Below are positions 20,581 through 27,605 of a stretch of DNA of 27,605 nt, one piece after another. The notes under the pieces are model-generated. The model did no database searches. It was given only the letters and a program-made list of their open reading frames with translations, and was not told where the DNA came from. The translations under genes and the position numbers were made by a program. This DNA comes from a virus, in the IMG/VR virus record IMGVR_UViG_3300025283_000003, positions 1 to 27,605 of that record, one strand, 5' to 3'. Position 1 is the first letter of the stretch, and each line of letters opens with the position of its first letter.

Positions 20581-20894
20581 TAGGCAATCTCCACTCCGCT
20601 AATATGAAAGTTGACACCAGTTGTTGAAGCAAATCCAGTAATAGTCTTTGCTGGGTTGGCAGCGGGTATAACCTGCTTCATATCAAACCCAACTACAGAG
20701 TTGGCATCTACCTTGATTGTCGGTACAACTACTACGCCGTCGATTGCGATAGTCGCAGTCGACTGAGAAGTTGCAGTATTGGCAATAACTATATTAGTTA
20801 CTACCGCCAGTGTGCTCGTATTAGGAGCTGTGTATAGTGTTGCGCTAGATGTCGCTGCTGCGGTTCTAGCCAACACTTTAGTTGTCGTAGCCAT
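20580..20894 (-). CDS. Small beta-sandwich virion protein
   Basis: Encodes 104 residues of beta-rich sequence (starts MATTTKVLARTAAATS; TLAVVTNIVIANTATS, then ATIAIDGVVVVPTIK). It looks like a small fibre or decoration domain found beside actinophage tail fibres. It lies between the two large fibre genes. A specific role is not known. Confidence 0.65.
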   Translation of the reverse strand: MATTTKVLARTAAATSSATLYTAPNTSTLAVVTNIVIANTATSQSTATIAIDGVVVVPTIKVDANSVVGFDMKQVIPAANPAKTITGFASTTGVNFHISGVEIA

Positions 20895-20909
20895 TAGTTA
20901 CTACCTTTC

Positions 20910-22430
20910 TTAATACGCGCCCATGATGTTCATGAACGTTATGTTTATTTCTTTAGAGTCGGCATCAAGTGATGCATATGTTCCAGATATAAGTTTGGTA
21001 AATCCTTCTATTGTTGTAACTGTCGCGCCAGAATTTATAATAGTTGAACCAAGCGTTGGAGCGCTATAAGCATTAGCTGAATTAATAGGGCTCCATGTGG
21101 AACCAGTCCATACTGCCATAATGCCAGTTACTGAGTTGAAGTATAGAGCTCCAACAATAAGTGCGTTACCATCGTTATCTACAGATGGGTTGGATGTCTT
21201 GGTTCCAAGATACCTGTCATCAAATTGGTCATAAGTTGTTTCCGCACTTGAGGCAGAAGTTGCTGCCGAACTTGCTGAGGTGGCAGCTGATGATGCAGAT
21301 GTTGCAGCATTAGCTGCACTAGTCACCGCCGTTGCTGCAGAATTAGATGCCGAAGTTGCGCTATTTGCAGCAGAAGTTGCCGATGTAGCAGCAGCGGTTG
21401 CACTATTAGCAGCGCTTGTAGCGCTAGTGTCTGCAGATGTTTGCGATGTTAATGCGCTAGATGCTGATGTTGCTGCCGAAGATGCGCTTGTTGCTGCACT
21501 GGTAGCAGATGTTGCTGCAGCAGAAGCTGAGTTGGCTGCTGAGGTTTGCGAGTTGGCTGCAGAAGTTGCTGATGTGGCTGCCGAACTCTGAGATGTAAGA
21601 GCAGATGAGGCAGACGTTGCAGCGGAAGAAGCGCTATTACTAGCTGAAGTAGCGGAAGTGGCTGCAGATGTTGCCGATGTCGCTGCTGCTGTTTGAGACG
21701 CTAAAGCAGAAGTGGCGCTGGTTGCTGCAGCTGTTTGGCTAGCAAGCGCTGATGTTGCACTTGTACCTGCAGACGTTGCGCTTGTTAAAGCGCTCGATGC
21801 GCTAGTAGCAGCAGAAGATGCTGAAGTTGCAGCCGATGTTGCTGAAGTAGAAGCTGCAACCGCAGAACCAAGAATGCTATCAACATAATTTTTAGGAGTA
21901 GCAGAAGAATCAACCATTCCAGCAGATGACAGACCAGTAATGGTTGCACTACTTATTGTGCCACCAGTAATTGTTGCAGTAGAAGTAAACGTACCACTGA
22001 TTGTTGCACCAGCAATTGTTGGCGTATTAACTATTGGAGAAGTAAGGGTCTTTGGACCAGTGAGCGTTTGTGCTCCACCAGTACCAACTACGTCTCCAGT
22101 AACACCGTGTGCTGAGGTAGTAGCCTCGTGGCTGCGTGATTCTGAAAAATCACGAGCAGATACACCGTGTTCAACTGCTGCACCTACAGAGTGTGACTTT
22201 GCGGACGAACCGTCAACACCGCGTGTTACGGTAAAGGTAGAGCCGACTTTTGCTGTTACCTCTATGATTTCTTCGTTAGCGGTATCTTTTTCAAGAATTA
22301 ATGTGAATGGATACTGCGCTGGTAACCCTGTAGCAGCAGCCAAAGAGAAGCTTGTCGCGCTGGCATCAACCGCACTAGATAGTGTGGTCTTAGCAGCAGT
22401 AGAGCTGTAATAGCGTGAAATTGACGGCAT
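20910..22430 (-). CDS. Tail fibre with Ala/Ser/Thr repeat shaft
   Basis: Encodes 506 residues. The N-terminal domain (about 1-100; EEIIEVTAKVGSTFTVTRGV) resembles virion-attachment domains of fibres. A beta-rich stretch with TITGGTISSATITG repeats follows. Residues about 190-390 are a long Ala/Ser/Thr repeat (SATSAATSASSAA units) likely forming a trimeric shaft. The C-terminus (YDQFDDRYLGTKTSNP, then GALYFNSVTGIMAVWTGSTW) is a common fibre module. Opposite-strand open frames here are by-products of the repeats. Confidence 0.8.
   Translation of the reverse strand: MPSISRYYSSTAAKTTLSSAVDASATSFSLAAATGLPAQYPFTLILEKDTANEEIIEVTAKVGSTFTVTRGVDGSSAKSHSVGAAVEHGVSARDFSESRSHEATTSAHGVTGDVVGTGGAQTLTGPKTLTSPIVNTPTIAGATISGTFTSTATITGGTISSATITGLSSAGMVDSSATPKNYVDSILGSAVAASTSATSAATSASSAATSASSALTSATSAGTSATSALASQTAAATSATSALASQTAAATSATSAATSATSASNSASSAATSASSALTSQSSAATSATSAANSQTSAANSASAAATSATSAATSASSAATSASSALTSQTSADTSATSAANSATAAATSATSAANSATSASNSAATAVTSAANAATSASSAATSASSAATSASSAETTYDQFDDRYLGTKTSNPSVDNDGNALIVGALYFNSVTGIMAVWTGSTWSPINSANAYSAPTLGSTIINSGATVTTIEGFTKLISGTYASLDADSKEINITFMNIMGAY
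21250..21840. repeat. Low-complexity repeat encoding fibre shaft
   Basis: Imperfect short repeats of GCA/GCT/AGC/ACT-type codons (as read on the minus strand) encode the Ala/Ser/Thr shaft of the fibre at 20910-22430. Units of about seven residues recur with variation. The repeats are prone to length change by slippage or recombination. Confidence 0.7.
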
Positions 22431-22433
22431 TTA

Positions 22434-23333
22434 TTACCTCGTATACTGGATAGTGTTTAGGAATTTTGCTTGTTGTTTTGAAATTTCTTCCGTCAAGCGA
22501 ACGGTATAAAGATTAAATATGTATTTAGCTATAGATGTAGAAGCACCAGCTTGAACTGGTTGGTCTAGGGCATCGGCAGATACCGAAGTAGCTATAACCT
22601 TTCCAGGGTCTACTGTAGATAGCAAGCGATACATAGCGCCAAGACGTACTACATCTTCGCAAGATACAGGCAAGCCACTAACGGTTAATTCTTGATTTTC
22701 TGTAATCACGGTTGGAAGCTTTACGTATTGAACATTAACCGTACGACCAGGCATAGGCGATTCATTAAGAATCAAAGCTATTTTTATAGATGCCGTATCG
22801 GTATCATAATAGTTTTTATCAATCCTATAGCGTTTAATTATCTGCCATACACCAGTTGAATCTGGAACATCCCACGAAATACCAACAATATTTTTCAATG
22901 TGTCTGGCATTATGTATGAGTAATCAGCCCCATTAAACGTAAATGTATGATTTGCAATGCAAGGAAAATCCATACCTTTTATTGTTTCAAGGATGGCTCG
23001 TTTAACTTGATTACGTGGAAAAGTTGGATTGTTTCTTACTATCGAGCCAGTTACATGGCTTGCTGCTGAAGTGCCACGCCACCCACGACCAATAACATTA
23101 GCAGCAGTACCTAATGCTTGAATAGTGCCTGTTGTTGGAAATACTTTTTTTAGGTATATAAGCTCATCGTCAATTTCAACAATACCTCTACTCAATGCAG
23201 TAGGGTCATCTACTAACATTGTTAAATCACCAGCGGTTGTTGCGCTTGTTATTATAGTTACCGACTCTTGGTTTTGCACATAACTATTAATTTCGCCAAG
23301 CGTCTGCTCAATCAATTCTTTCAAGGTTGCCAT
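22434..23333 (-). CDS. Virion structural protein, probable head-tail adaptor
   Basis: Encodes 299 residues: an N-terminal helix (MATLKELIEQTLGEINSYV), a beta region with IDDELIYLKKV and IGRGWRGTSAASH, then NPTFPRNQVKRAILETIK and a helical C-terminus. This matches a conserved actinophage virion protein; in short-tailed phages an equivalent adaptor joins portal to nozzle. The role is inferred from place between the capsid cluster and the fibres. It overlaps the previous gene by one base. Confidence 0.65.
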   Translation of the reverse strand: MATLKELIEQTLGEINSYVQNQESVTIITSATTAGDLTMLVDDPTALSRGIVEIDDELIYLKKVFPTTGTIQALGTAANVIGRGWRGTSAASHVTGSIVRNNPTFPRNQVKRAILETIKGMDFPCIANHTFTFNGADYSYIMPDTLKNIVGISWDVPDSTGVWQIIKRYRIDKNYYDTDTASIKIALILNESPMPGRTVNVQYVKLPTVITENQELTVSGLPVSCEDVVRLGAMYRLLSTVDPGKVIATSVSADALDQPVQAGASTSIAKYIFNLYTVRLTEEISKQQAKFLNTIQYTR

Positions 23334-23587
23334 TACGCTTGCGCTGCCCTTCCGATAAGGTCAGATACTCTGACCGCTTTTTGAATGTCTTTCATTTTTG
23401 TCGATGCAGGCTGGATGCCTTGTTTGCGAGCGTCACGATAGGCACTTAATTCCCTATCGGTTGTCTTAATCGACTGTGCAATCGGGTCATTGCTAACAGC
23501 AATGTTTGCTGCACGTAAACAATCACCCCAAGACTCATGGTCTTGGGTGGGGCATCCAGTTCTACACTGTGACAATGTATTCTCCAT
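23333..23587 (-). CDS. Hypothetical protein with C-x-x-x-C start
   Basis: Encodes 84 residues from the ATG at 23587: MENTLSQCRTGCPTQDHES, then GDCLRAANIAVSN and a basic helical C-terminus. The cysteine/histidine pattern suggests a small metal site; similar short proteins occur near capsid genes in actinophages. The frame is open further upstream inside the neighbouring gene, so the start is uncertain. It overlaps that gene by 26 bases. Confidence 0.6.
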   Translation of the reverse strand: MENTLSQCRTGCPTQDHESWGDCLRAANIAVSNDPIAQSIKTTDRELSAYRDARKQGIQPASTKMKDIQKAVRVSDLIGRAAQA

Positions 23588-23816
23588 ATCCAGCAGCAGT
23601 AAGCTCTGCAGCTTCTGCATCTGTAATTGGGTTTTCGTAACCTCCACGCAGTACCCTGTCATAAGAGGACAAAGTACTGTCTTGTGGAGAAACAATTGTT
23701 GACCAAGTTCCATTCTTTTTCACTACAGTTTTAGCCCATGGGTATGAGACAAACCAGAGTTCATTACTCATTCCCAATTTAATTTTCATAGATGGTCCAC
23801 GAAAAATTTTAGGCAT
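23562..23816 (-). CDS. Small conserved head-associated protein
   Basis: Encodes 84 residues (starts MPKIFRGPSMKIKLG; ends NPITDAEAAELTAAGYGEYI). It resembles a short actinophage protein encoded just after the capsid gene cluster, of unknown role. An internal ATG at 23789 is an alternative start; neither start has a strong ribosome binding site. It overlaps the next gene. Confidence 0.6.
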   Translation of the reverse strand: MPKIFRGPSMKIKLGMSNELWFVSYPWAKTVVKKNGTWSTIVSPQDSTLSSYDRVLRGGYENPITDAEAAELTAAGYGEYIVTV

Positions 23817-23820
23817 AAAA

Positions 23821-24144
23821 TTACTTCATGTAGCTTCCAGCACCGCCACCGCGCATTTTTGGTTTGCTAGGTGACAAGCTTGAGATAAATGCATTGCGAG
23901 TGCGAGCATCCGCTCCCTGACCCTTAGCTGCGCTAGCGCGACGTGCGCCGTACATACGCTTGATTGCTTCCTGATACTCTGCATTGGATGAGGTCTGAGC
24001 CTTCTTCAATGACTTAGTCATACCCCTTGCCTTAATCTTGTCGATTGTAGCCTGAGATACTTTGATTCTTTTTCCTGCTGCAGCCTTCTTAGCTTGCTTA
24101 CGAGCGTAAGCAGCGCGAGCTGCATCTGGCGACTTTGCTGCCAT
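23821..24144 (-). CDS. Small basic protein (107 aa)
   Basis: Encodes 107 residues, lysine/arginine/alanine-rich and helical (AAYARKQAKKAAAGKRIK, then RMYGARRASAAKGQGAD), ending in glycine-rich GGGAGSYMK. The charge suggests DNA or RNA contact, perhaps within the head. The ATG at 24144 is chosen, but a GTG at 24153 is possible and closer to an AAGGTGA. Function is unknown. Confidence 0.6.
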   Translation of the reverse strand: MAAKSPDAARAAYARKQAKKAAAGKRIKVSQATIDKIKARGMTKSLKKAQTSSNAEYQEAIKRMYGARRASAAKGQGADARTRNAFISSLSPSKPKMRGGGAGSYMK

Positions 24145-24146
24145 AT

Positions 24147-24428
24147 TTACCACTTCACCTTATCTGCCCAAAATGCGGCACTTAGTTTTCCTTTTGCTAT
24201 ATTTTTTGCATGACGAGCTTTAAAACTTTTACGTTTTTTGGTCATTGAAGTGGACTCACCAGATTTAGGTGCTCCCGCTGTTTTTGCTCCTTGCTCGCCA
24301 AATCTAATTACTTTTGTTTTTCCGCCAACTTTAGCCACTACTACATGTGATTTTTTTGGATGAGTAGGCGTTGCTTTCGGTCTGTTATAACCAGATACCC
24401 CAATTCGTTTAAGCTTTGGGTCTAACAT
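24147..24428 (-). CDS. DUF6321-like protein
   Basis: Encodes 93 residues. The blocks PKLKRIGVSGYNRPKATP, THPKKSHVVVAK and KKRKSFKARHAKNIAKGK with the end AAFWADKVKW match the DUF6321-like family found in many aquatic phages. It is strongly basic and of unknown function; position beside the capsid gene suggests a virion or DNA-packing role. Its start overlaps the previous stop by one base. Confidence 0.75.
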   Translation of the reverse strand: MLDPKLKRIGVSGYNRPKATPTHPKKSHVVVAKVGGKTKVIRFGEQGAKTAGAPKSGESTSMTKKRKSFKARHAKNIAKGKLSAAFWADKVKW

Positions 24429-24628
24429 TATTCCTCATCCTTTTCTATAAAATCTGGTGCTTCTAATTCCCAATCAGGAAGATGACGAACCATTAGTTCC
24501 CACGCTTCACCCTCCGTAAATCCCGCCTGAGCAAAAGAGTTATACAACTCATGCGCCTGATGTGCGTACTCTTGTAATGGCGTAAAAAAATCTAATAGTA
24601 GTTCTTCAGCTTTTTTCTTTTTAGCCAT
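24428..24628 (-). CDS. Small acidic protein after capsid gene
   Basis: Encodes 66 residues, lysine-rich at the N-terminus (MAKKKKAEELLLDFF), then helical and acidic (FAQAGFTEGEAWELMVRHLP). Similar short proteins follow capsid genes in actinophages; function is unknown. The ribosome binding site AAAGGAG is just upstream. A hairpin at 24642 separates it from the capsid gene. Confidence 0.6.
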   Translation of the reverse strand: MAKKKKAEELLLDFFTPLQEYAHQAHELYNSFAQAGFTEGEAWELMVRHLPDWELEAPDFIEKDEE

Positions 24629-24641
24629 ATTTCTCCTTTTG

Positions 24642-24677
24642 TAAAGAGGGGTGGTTACCCACCCCTCTTTATTTTTT
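24642..24677. terminator. Hairpin downstream of capsid gene
   Basis: A 13-bp perfect stem (TAAAGAGGGGTGG at 24642-24654, complement 24659-24671, loop TTAC) follows the major capsid gene. The U-tract (ATTTTTT) is on the plus-strand side. Read leftward, in the direction of the genes, the hairpin is followed by CAAAAGGAG. It may therefore be a weak terminator or RNA stabiliser for the capsid transcript, and a proper terminator for antisense transcription. Confidence 0.65.
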
Positions 24678-24680
24678 AAA

Positions 24681-25655
24681 CTACGCAGCGATACTTGATT
24701 TCGTCTGAATGACGTAGCGAGCTTCTTTACGGAAGATATTCCAACCGATAAGAGCCTTCCAGCCAGCAGGACGGAACCGCATCAACTTGTCAGTTACAGG
24801 ACCAATAACTGTCTTTGGCTCGTAGCAAACAGCCTCAAGAAGAGCCTGCTTACCGAGAAGAACAGTTGCGTATACCTTGTTTGCGCCAGAGCCAGAAATT
24901 GACTCGCAGCGTGGAGATTCGATATAACGAACCTGGTCATAGATACCAATTTCACCGTTCCAAAGATTGGCAACGCCAGCCTCTGTATAGGTGTGAGGTA
25001 ACTGCCAAACAGCAGAACCAGAGGTCTGAGCTTCAGAACGAAGGTCGAAAGACACATCTGGGTGGATAAGTGCTGTATAGAGTCCGCCATCGCGTGGTTG
25101 TACGTTTGCGCCACGAAGCTTTGCAACACCTTTACGTGCAAGTGCAGCGGTAAGGTTTGCAGCTGTGGTGCTCGCAGATACGTTTTCACCATTGATGGTT
25201 GCTTCGTTAGCAGCAGTTGTTCCTGTAAAACGCATTGTTGCAAGCGATGTCAACTTGGTCCACACTAGTGAATCAAGTGAGTCACGCATGTTGAATGACA
25301 ACATGTCTGCAACAGCTGGGTCGATTGCGGAGATTGACTCAAGAGCCAAGCGCTCGGTTGTGATTACGGCATTGCCGTACTCATCAACAGTAACATTCAC
25401 CTTATTGGTGTTGTTAAGTTCTACAGCGTCTGGGTCCTGTGTCTGGGTTAGTGCAGTAGTTGCACGTGATAGGTCTTGGTAGACCTGAAAGACGACGGTG
25501 TTACCTGGGTTTGTTACATCGACTGGGCGCTTGTCCGCAAATTTACGGAACATTGGCTCAGAACGAAGGTTAAACTCAATGTACTTGTCATACGCCGTCT
25601 GAATCAAGTTCGACAATGTGCTTGTCGTAGTTGATGTTGCGGGTGTAGTAGGCAT
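24681..25655 (-). CDS. Major capsid protein
   Basis: Encodes 324 residues resembling the N4-gp56-type HK97-fold capsid family: a Thr-rich N-terminus, AYDKYIEFNLRSEPMFRKFA, RPVDVTNPGNTVVFQVYQDL, VNVTVDEYGNAVITTERLAL, and the C-terminal RPAGWKALIGWNIFRKEARY. It follows a scaffold-like gene, and a hairpin lies just downstream as expected for a highly expressed gene. The ribosome binding site AGAAGGAAATC precedes the ATG. Confidence 0.85.
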   Translation of the reverse strand: MPTTPATSTTTSTLSNLIQTAYDKYIEFNLRSEPMFRKFADKRPVDVTNPGNTVVFQVYQDLSRATTALTQTQDPDAVELNNTNKVNVTVDEYGNAVITTERLALESISAIDPAVADMLSFNMRDSLDSLVWTKLTSLATMRFTGTTAANEATINGENVSASTTAANLTAALARKGVAKLRGANVQPRDGGLYTALIHPDVSFDLRSEAQTSGSAVWQLPHTYTEAGVANLWNGEIGIYDQVRYIESPRCESISGSGANKVYATVLLGKQALLEAVCYEPKTVIGPVTDKLMRFRPAGWKALIGWNIFRKEARYVIQTKSSIAA

Positions 25656-25687
25656 GATTTCCTTCTAATTAGGTTTACTGTGGACTA

Positions 25688-26137
25688 TCAGCTTTTGAGA
25701 AGGTTACTCAATTCCTCTGGCGAACTAGCGTTCGCGATACGAGAAGCCAAGTCTTGACCCACGTATGGGTCAATGTCACCATTGTCAAAATCTGACATTC
25801 GCTCATATTCTTGAGCGTCGGGAGATTGCTCTCCCTCTTCAACGGCTTCGATACCAAAAGCATCGCCGTATTCATTTAACCATTCAGCTACCGCATCCTC
25901 ATCGGCTTCGATTTCCTCTGGGATGAATGCTGCGATTTTTGGGTTGAGTCCAAAGTTTTCTAAGATTTCTCCAACAGATGCTTCGTGACTGTAGGCTGTA
26001 ATCTCCTCAAGAATATCGTCTTGCTCTTTAATTTGTTTTGAAAGCCTGTCGATTTCTTTTCGAAGTTTTTTTACCAGGTCAGTACCGCTACCTGCGTCTT
26101 CATCTTCAAACTCGTACTCGTTATATTCTTCTGCCAT
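25688..26137 (-). CDS. Putative scaffolding protein
   Basis: Encodes 149 residues, strongly acidic. A likely coiled coil (LVKKLRKEIDRLSKQIKEQD, about residues 20-45) is followed by VGEILENFGLNPKIAAFIPE and ADEDAVAEWLNEYGDAFG, and a basic-helix-like end (SSPEELSNLLKS). This is the usual build of phage scaffolds, encoded just before the capsid gene. The ATG at 26137 follows AGGGAGAAAAC; upstream in-frame starts are rejected. Confidence 0.75.
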   Translation of the reverse strand: MAEEYNEYEFEDEDAGSGTDLVKKLRKEIDRLSKQIKEQDDILEEITAYSHEASVGEILENFGLNPKIAAFIPEEIEADEDAVAEWLNEYGDAFGIEAVEEGEQSPDAQEYERMSDFDNGDIDPYVGQDLASRIANASSPEELSNLLKS

Positions 26138-26150
26138 TGTTTTCTCCCTA

Positions 26151-26243
26151 TTAGTAGTTAAAACCCTCATCGGGTCCTGCACCACACGTACTCGTCAGCA
26201 GGGGTACTGATTCGTAGACGTGATGACTTCCAGGCTTATACAC
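26151..26243 (-). CDS. Possible small protein with GTG start
   Basis: In the 144-base gap between the head protein and the scaffold, one frame is open for 45 codons and ends just before the scaffold's ribosome binding site. It reads as protein-like (VYKPGSHHVYESVPLLTST, then CGAGPDEGFNY). The only conventional start is the GTG at 26243, giving 30 residues; the open frame continues upstream to 26288 without an ATG. Its amino-acid composition favours a real gene, but the start is unclear and it may be a remnant. Confidence 0.4.
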   Translation of the reverse strand: MYKPGSHHVYESVPLLTSTCGAGPDEGFNY

Positions 26244-26281
26244 ATCACCAGGGCTGGACGGTCTGGGACGGATTCTGTTTG

Positions 26282-27605
26282 TTATACGTCAGGTCTTTTT
26301 GAGCGAGAACCTAGCGACGCTCTATTAAGAGCGCTTTGTTGCTGGAATTTTGCACGTTCTTTGCTTGCTAGTTTCTTAATCTTAACTCCAACATCTGCTC
26401 CACCAGCAAGTGCAAGTGCTTCACGAGTCAAATCTTCGGTTCCAGCGGTTTCGCCATATAGACCCATAAGTCTTTGGTAATCTTCTTGTTCGCGAACTGA
26501 GCTTTGGAATGCACGTTCAGCCGAATCGCCTTTACCAGCTTTAAGAATTTCTTCGGCAAAATCTTTACTGATTCCAGTTTGCATACCAGCGCGAGTAGCT
26601 GCGCCACCGATTTCAGAGGCTTGATATTTACGTTTTAACTCGTCAGAGGTGTATGTAAACCTAGAATCAATTGCACGGAATGCTTTATCTGGGTCAAGTA
26701 GGTAGGCAACCATGTCACCTTCTGACAAACCGTAATACTGCTTTAAAGAGTTTTTAATGTTTTGGTCTGCATTTTGTAACGCTTGTTTAGCTAGATTTAC
26801 ACGAGCAGCAATCTCAGCGACAGAGGTTCCTAGCTCTCCAATAAACTTAGCAAAATCTTCTGGTTGGTCGTAGAAGTAACTAGGTAAGCCAGCCTCAGAC
26901 ATAATTTCCCTGTAAGCATCTTCGGTCTTAACGTATTCGGATGGGCTAAGTAACCTATCTCCTGGTAGACCTTTGCCATCTGCCATACGTTTACGAATAA
27001 TTTCATTGCCAGCGAATCTAGTTTTATAAGCATCGCTGTTATAGACAGTGTTTAAAACCTGTGCTTCGGTAGGCATAATATTTTCTTCATACACTTTGTC
27101 CATAATATCCATTAAACTTTTTGAAAATTGTTTATCAAGACCAGCGTTTTCAAACATCTTCATTGCTGAGTCACGAGCGCCAAGGTCTTTATAACTTTCA
27201 AGAACATTCCCAGTAGAGCCATCAGACATGACCTGAACAACTTCTACAATGCCACCTTTTTTACGTACGGTACGTGTTCCAACAACTTTTGGCTTAGCAG
27301 CTTCAATTGCTGCTGCGTTTTGCATTTTTGCTATTTGGTCGGTAAGCGCTTTAATTTGGTCCATAATTGCTTTTTGTGCAGCAGCATCTGGACCAGAACC
27401 GCCAGCGCCAGCACCTATACCAGTTGAAGTACCAGTTGAAGTACTAGTTGGAGTACCAGTTGAAGTACTAGTTGAAGTATCTGTTGAGGTACTAGTTGAA
27501 GTACCAGTTGAGGTACTAGTTGAAGTATCTGTTGAGGTACTAGTTGAAGTATCTGTTGAGGTACTAGTTGAAGTATCTGTTGAGGTACTAGTTGAAGTAT
27601 CTGTT
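26282..27605 (-). CDS. Head-associated protein (partial at right edge)
   Basis: The frame is open to the right edge, so the N-terminus is missing; 440 residues are visible. The start of the visible part is a Thr/Ser repeat (TSTD/TSTS units) followed by GIGAGAGGSGPDAA. The rest is helical, with LPSYFYDQPEDFAKFIGELG, YYGLSEGDMVAYLLDPDKAF, IGGAATRAGMQTGISKDFAE and a basic end (KRPDV). It resembles a protein encoded between portal and scaffold in actinophages; the function is not known. An ATG at 27364 lies inside this frame and is unlikely to be the true start. Confidence 0.65.
   Translation of the reverse strand, partial: TDTSTSTSTDTSTSTSTDTSTSTSTDTSTSTSTGTSTSTSTDTSTSTSTGTPTSTSTGTSTGIGAGAGGSGPDAAAQKAIMDQIKALTDQIAKMQNAAAIEAAKPKVVGTRTVRKKGGIVEVVQVMSDGSTGNVLESYKDLGARDSAMKMFENAGLDKQFSKSLMDIMDKVYEENIMPTEAQVLNTVYNSDAYKTRFAGNEIIRKRMADGKGLPGDRLLSPSEYVKTEDAYREIMSEAGLPSYFYDQPEDFAKFIGELGTSVAEIAARVNLAKQALQNADQNIKNSLKQYYGLSEGDMVAYLLDPDKAFRAIDSRFTYTSDELKRKYQASEIGGAATRAGMQTGISKDFAEEILKAGKGDSAERAFQSSVREQEDYQRLMGLYGETAGTEDLTREALALAGGADVGVKIKKLASKERAKFQQQSALNRASLGSRSKRPDV
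27419..27605. repeat. 12-bp tandem repeats encoding Thr/Ser linker
   Basis: At least fifteen 12-base units (consensus on the plus strand GTACTAGTTGAA, with GTATCTGTTGAG variants, mostly alternating as a 24-base pair) run to the window edge. On the minus strand they encode TSTS/TSTD repeats, a flexible linker in the head-associated protein. The array is truncated by the window, so its total length is unknown. Confidence 0.85.

Noticed and set aside
21280-22410. Open frames on the plus strand within the repeat fibre gene (21280-21591 and 21940-22410)
   Set aside because: They mirror the Ala/Ser/Thr repeats of the minus-strand fibre gene, give low-complexity Ala/Val/Asp sequence and have no ribosome binding site.
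27419-27605. CRISPR-like regular repeats
   Set aside because: Units are 12/24 bases with no spacers and continue an open reading frame, so they are a coding tandem repeat.
1-27605. tRNA genes, integrase, attachment site or transposase
   Set aside because: No cloverleaf-like sequence, recombinase motif or terminal inverted repeats were recognised on either strand; a temperate lifestyle cannot be argued from this window.

Overview
This window looks like part of the genome of a tailed double-stranded DNA phage that infects an actinobacterium, probably a low- to mid-GC freshwater lineage. The actinobacterial signature is a WhiB-family Fe-S regulator (10961-11221) with the four cysteines and the GMWGG motif. 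Nearly every base is coding, genes overlap by ATGA, TAATG or GTGA junctions, and no tRNA, CRISPR array or insertion sequence was seen. No stretch over 300 bases lacks a gene. The host assignment is inferred from the WhiB gene, the actinophage-like families and the base composition; nothing in the window proves it.

Layout. (1) 1-6326, rightward: about nineteen small, mostly unknown genes plus a YubB/Api92-like protein, a Gp88-family cysteine-rich protein and a DUF932 protein, ended by a strong terminator at 6334. (2) 6319-13928, leftward: a replication, recombination and regulation block. It holds a split Cas4/RecB-like nuclease, a DnaB/RecA-like ATPase, two further PD-(D/E)XK enzymes, WhiB, a secreted lysozyme-like protein, a primase in two pieces with a proteasome-beta/HslV-like gene between them, a MazG/DUF1599-like protein, an endonuclease VII-like HNH protein, a sigma factor and a glycosyltransferase. 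(3) 14042-14760, rightward: a small gene and a SAM methyltransferase, closed by a bidirectional terminator. (4) 14805-27605, leftward: virion and lysis genes. In transcription order these are a head-associated protein cut by the window edge, scaffold, major capsid protein, small head or connector proteins, tail fibres, two membrane (holin-like) proteins, an M15 endolysin and a large beta-rich tail protein. No tail tube, sheath or tape-measure gene was seen between capsid and fibres, so a short-tailed (podovirus-like) particle is the best guess. Portal and terminase should lie beyond the right edge.

How it works together. The leftward block supplies priming (CHC2 zinc domain plus TOPRIM), unwinding (RecA-fold ATPase), end processing and junction resolution (PD-(D/E)XK enzymes, endonuclease VII) and transcription takeover (sigma factor, WhiB). 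Glycosyltransferase and methyltransferase genes are candidates for surface or DNA/protein modification. Holin candidates and the zinc peptidase endolysin release progeny.

Most unusual points: a phage proteasome-beta-like protease with a complete set of apparent catalytic residues, placed between the two primase halves; a Cas4-like nuclease whose four Fe-S cysteines are divided between two polypeptides; a duplicated two-hairpin leader with compensatory base changes before the first two genes; and a striking excess of perfect 7-11 bp hairpins inside the early coding sequences.
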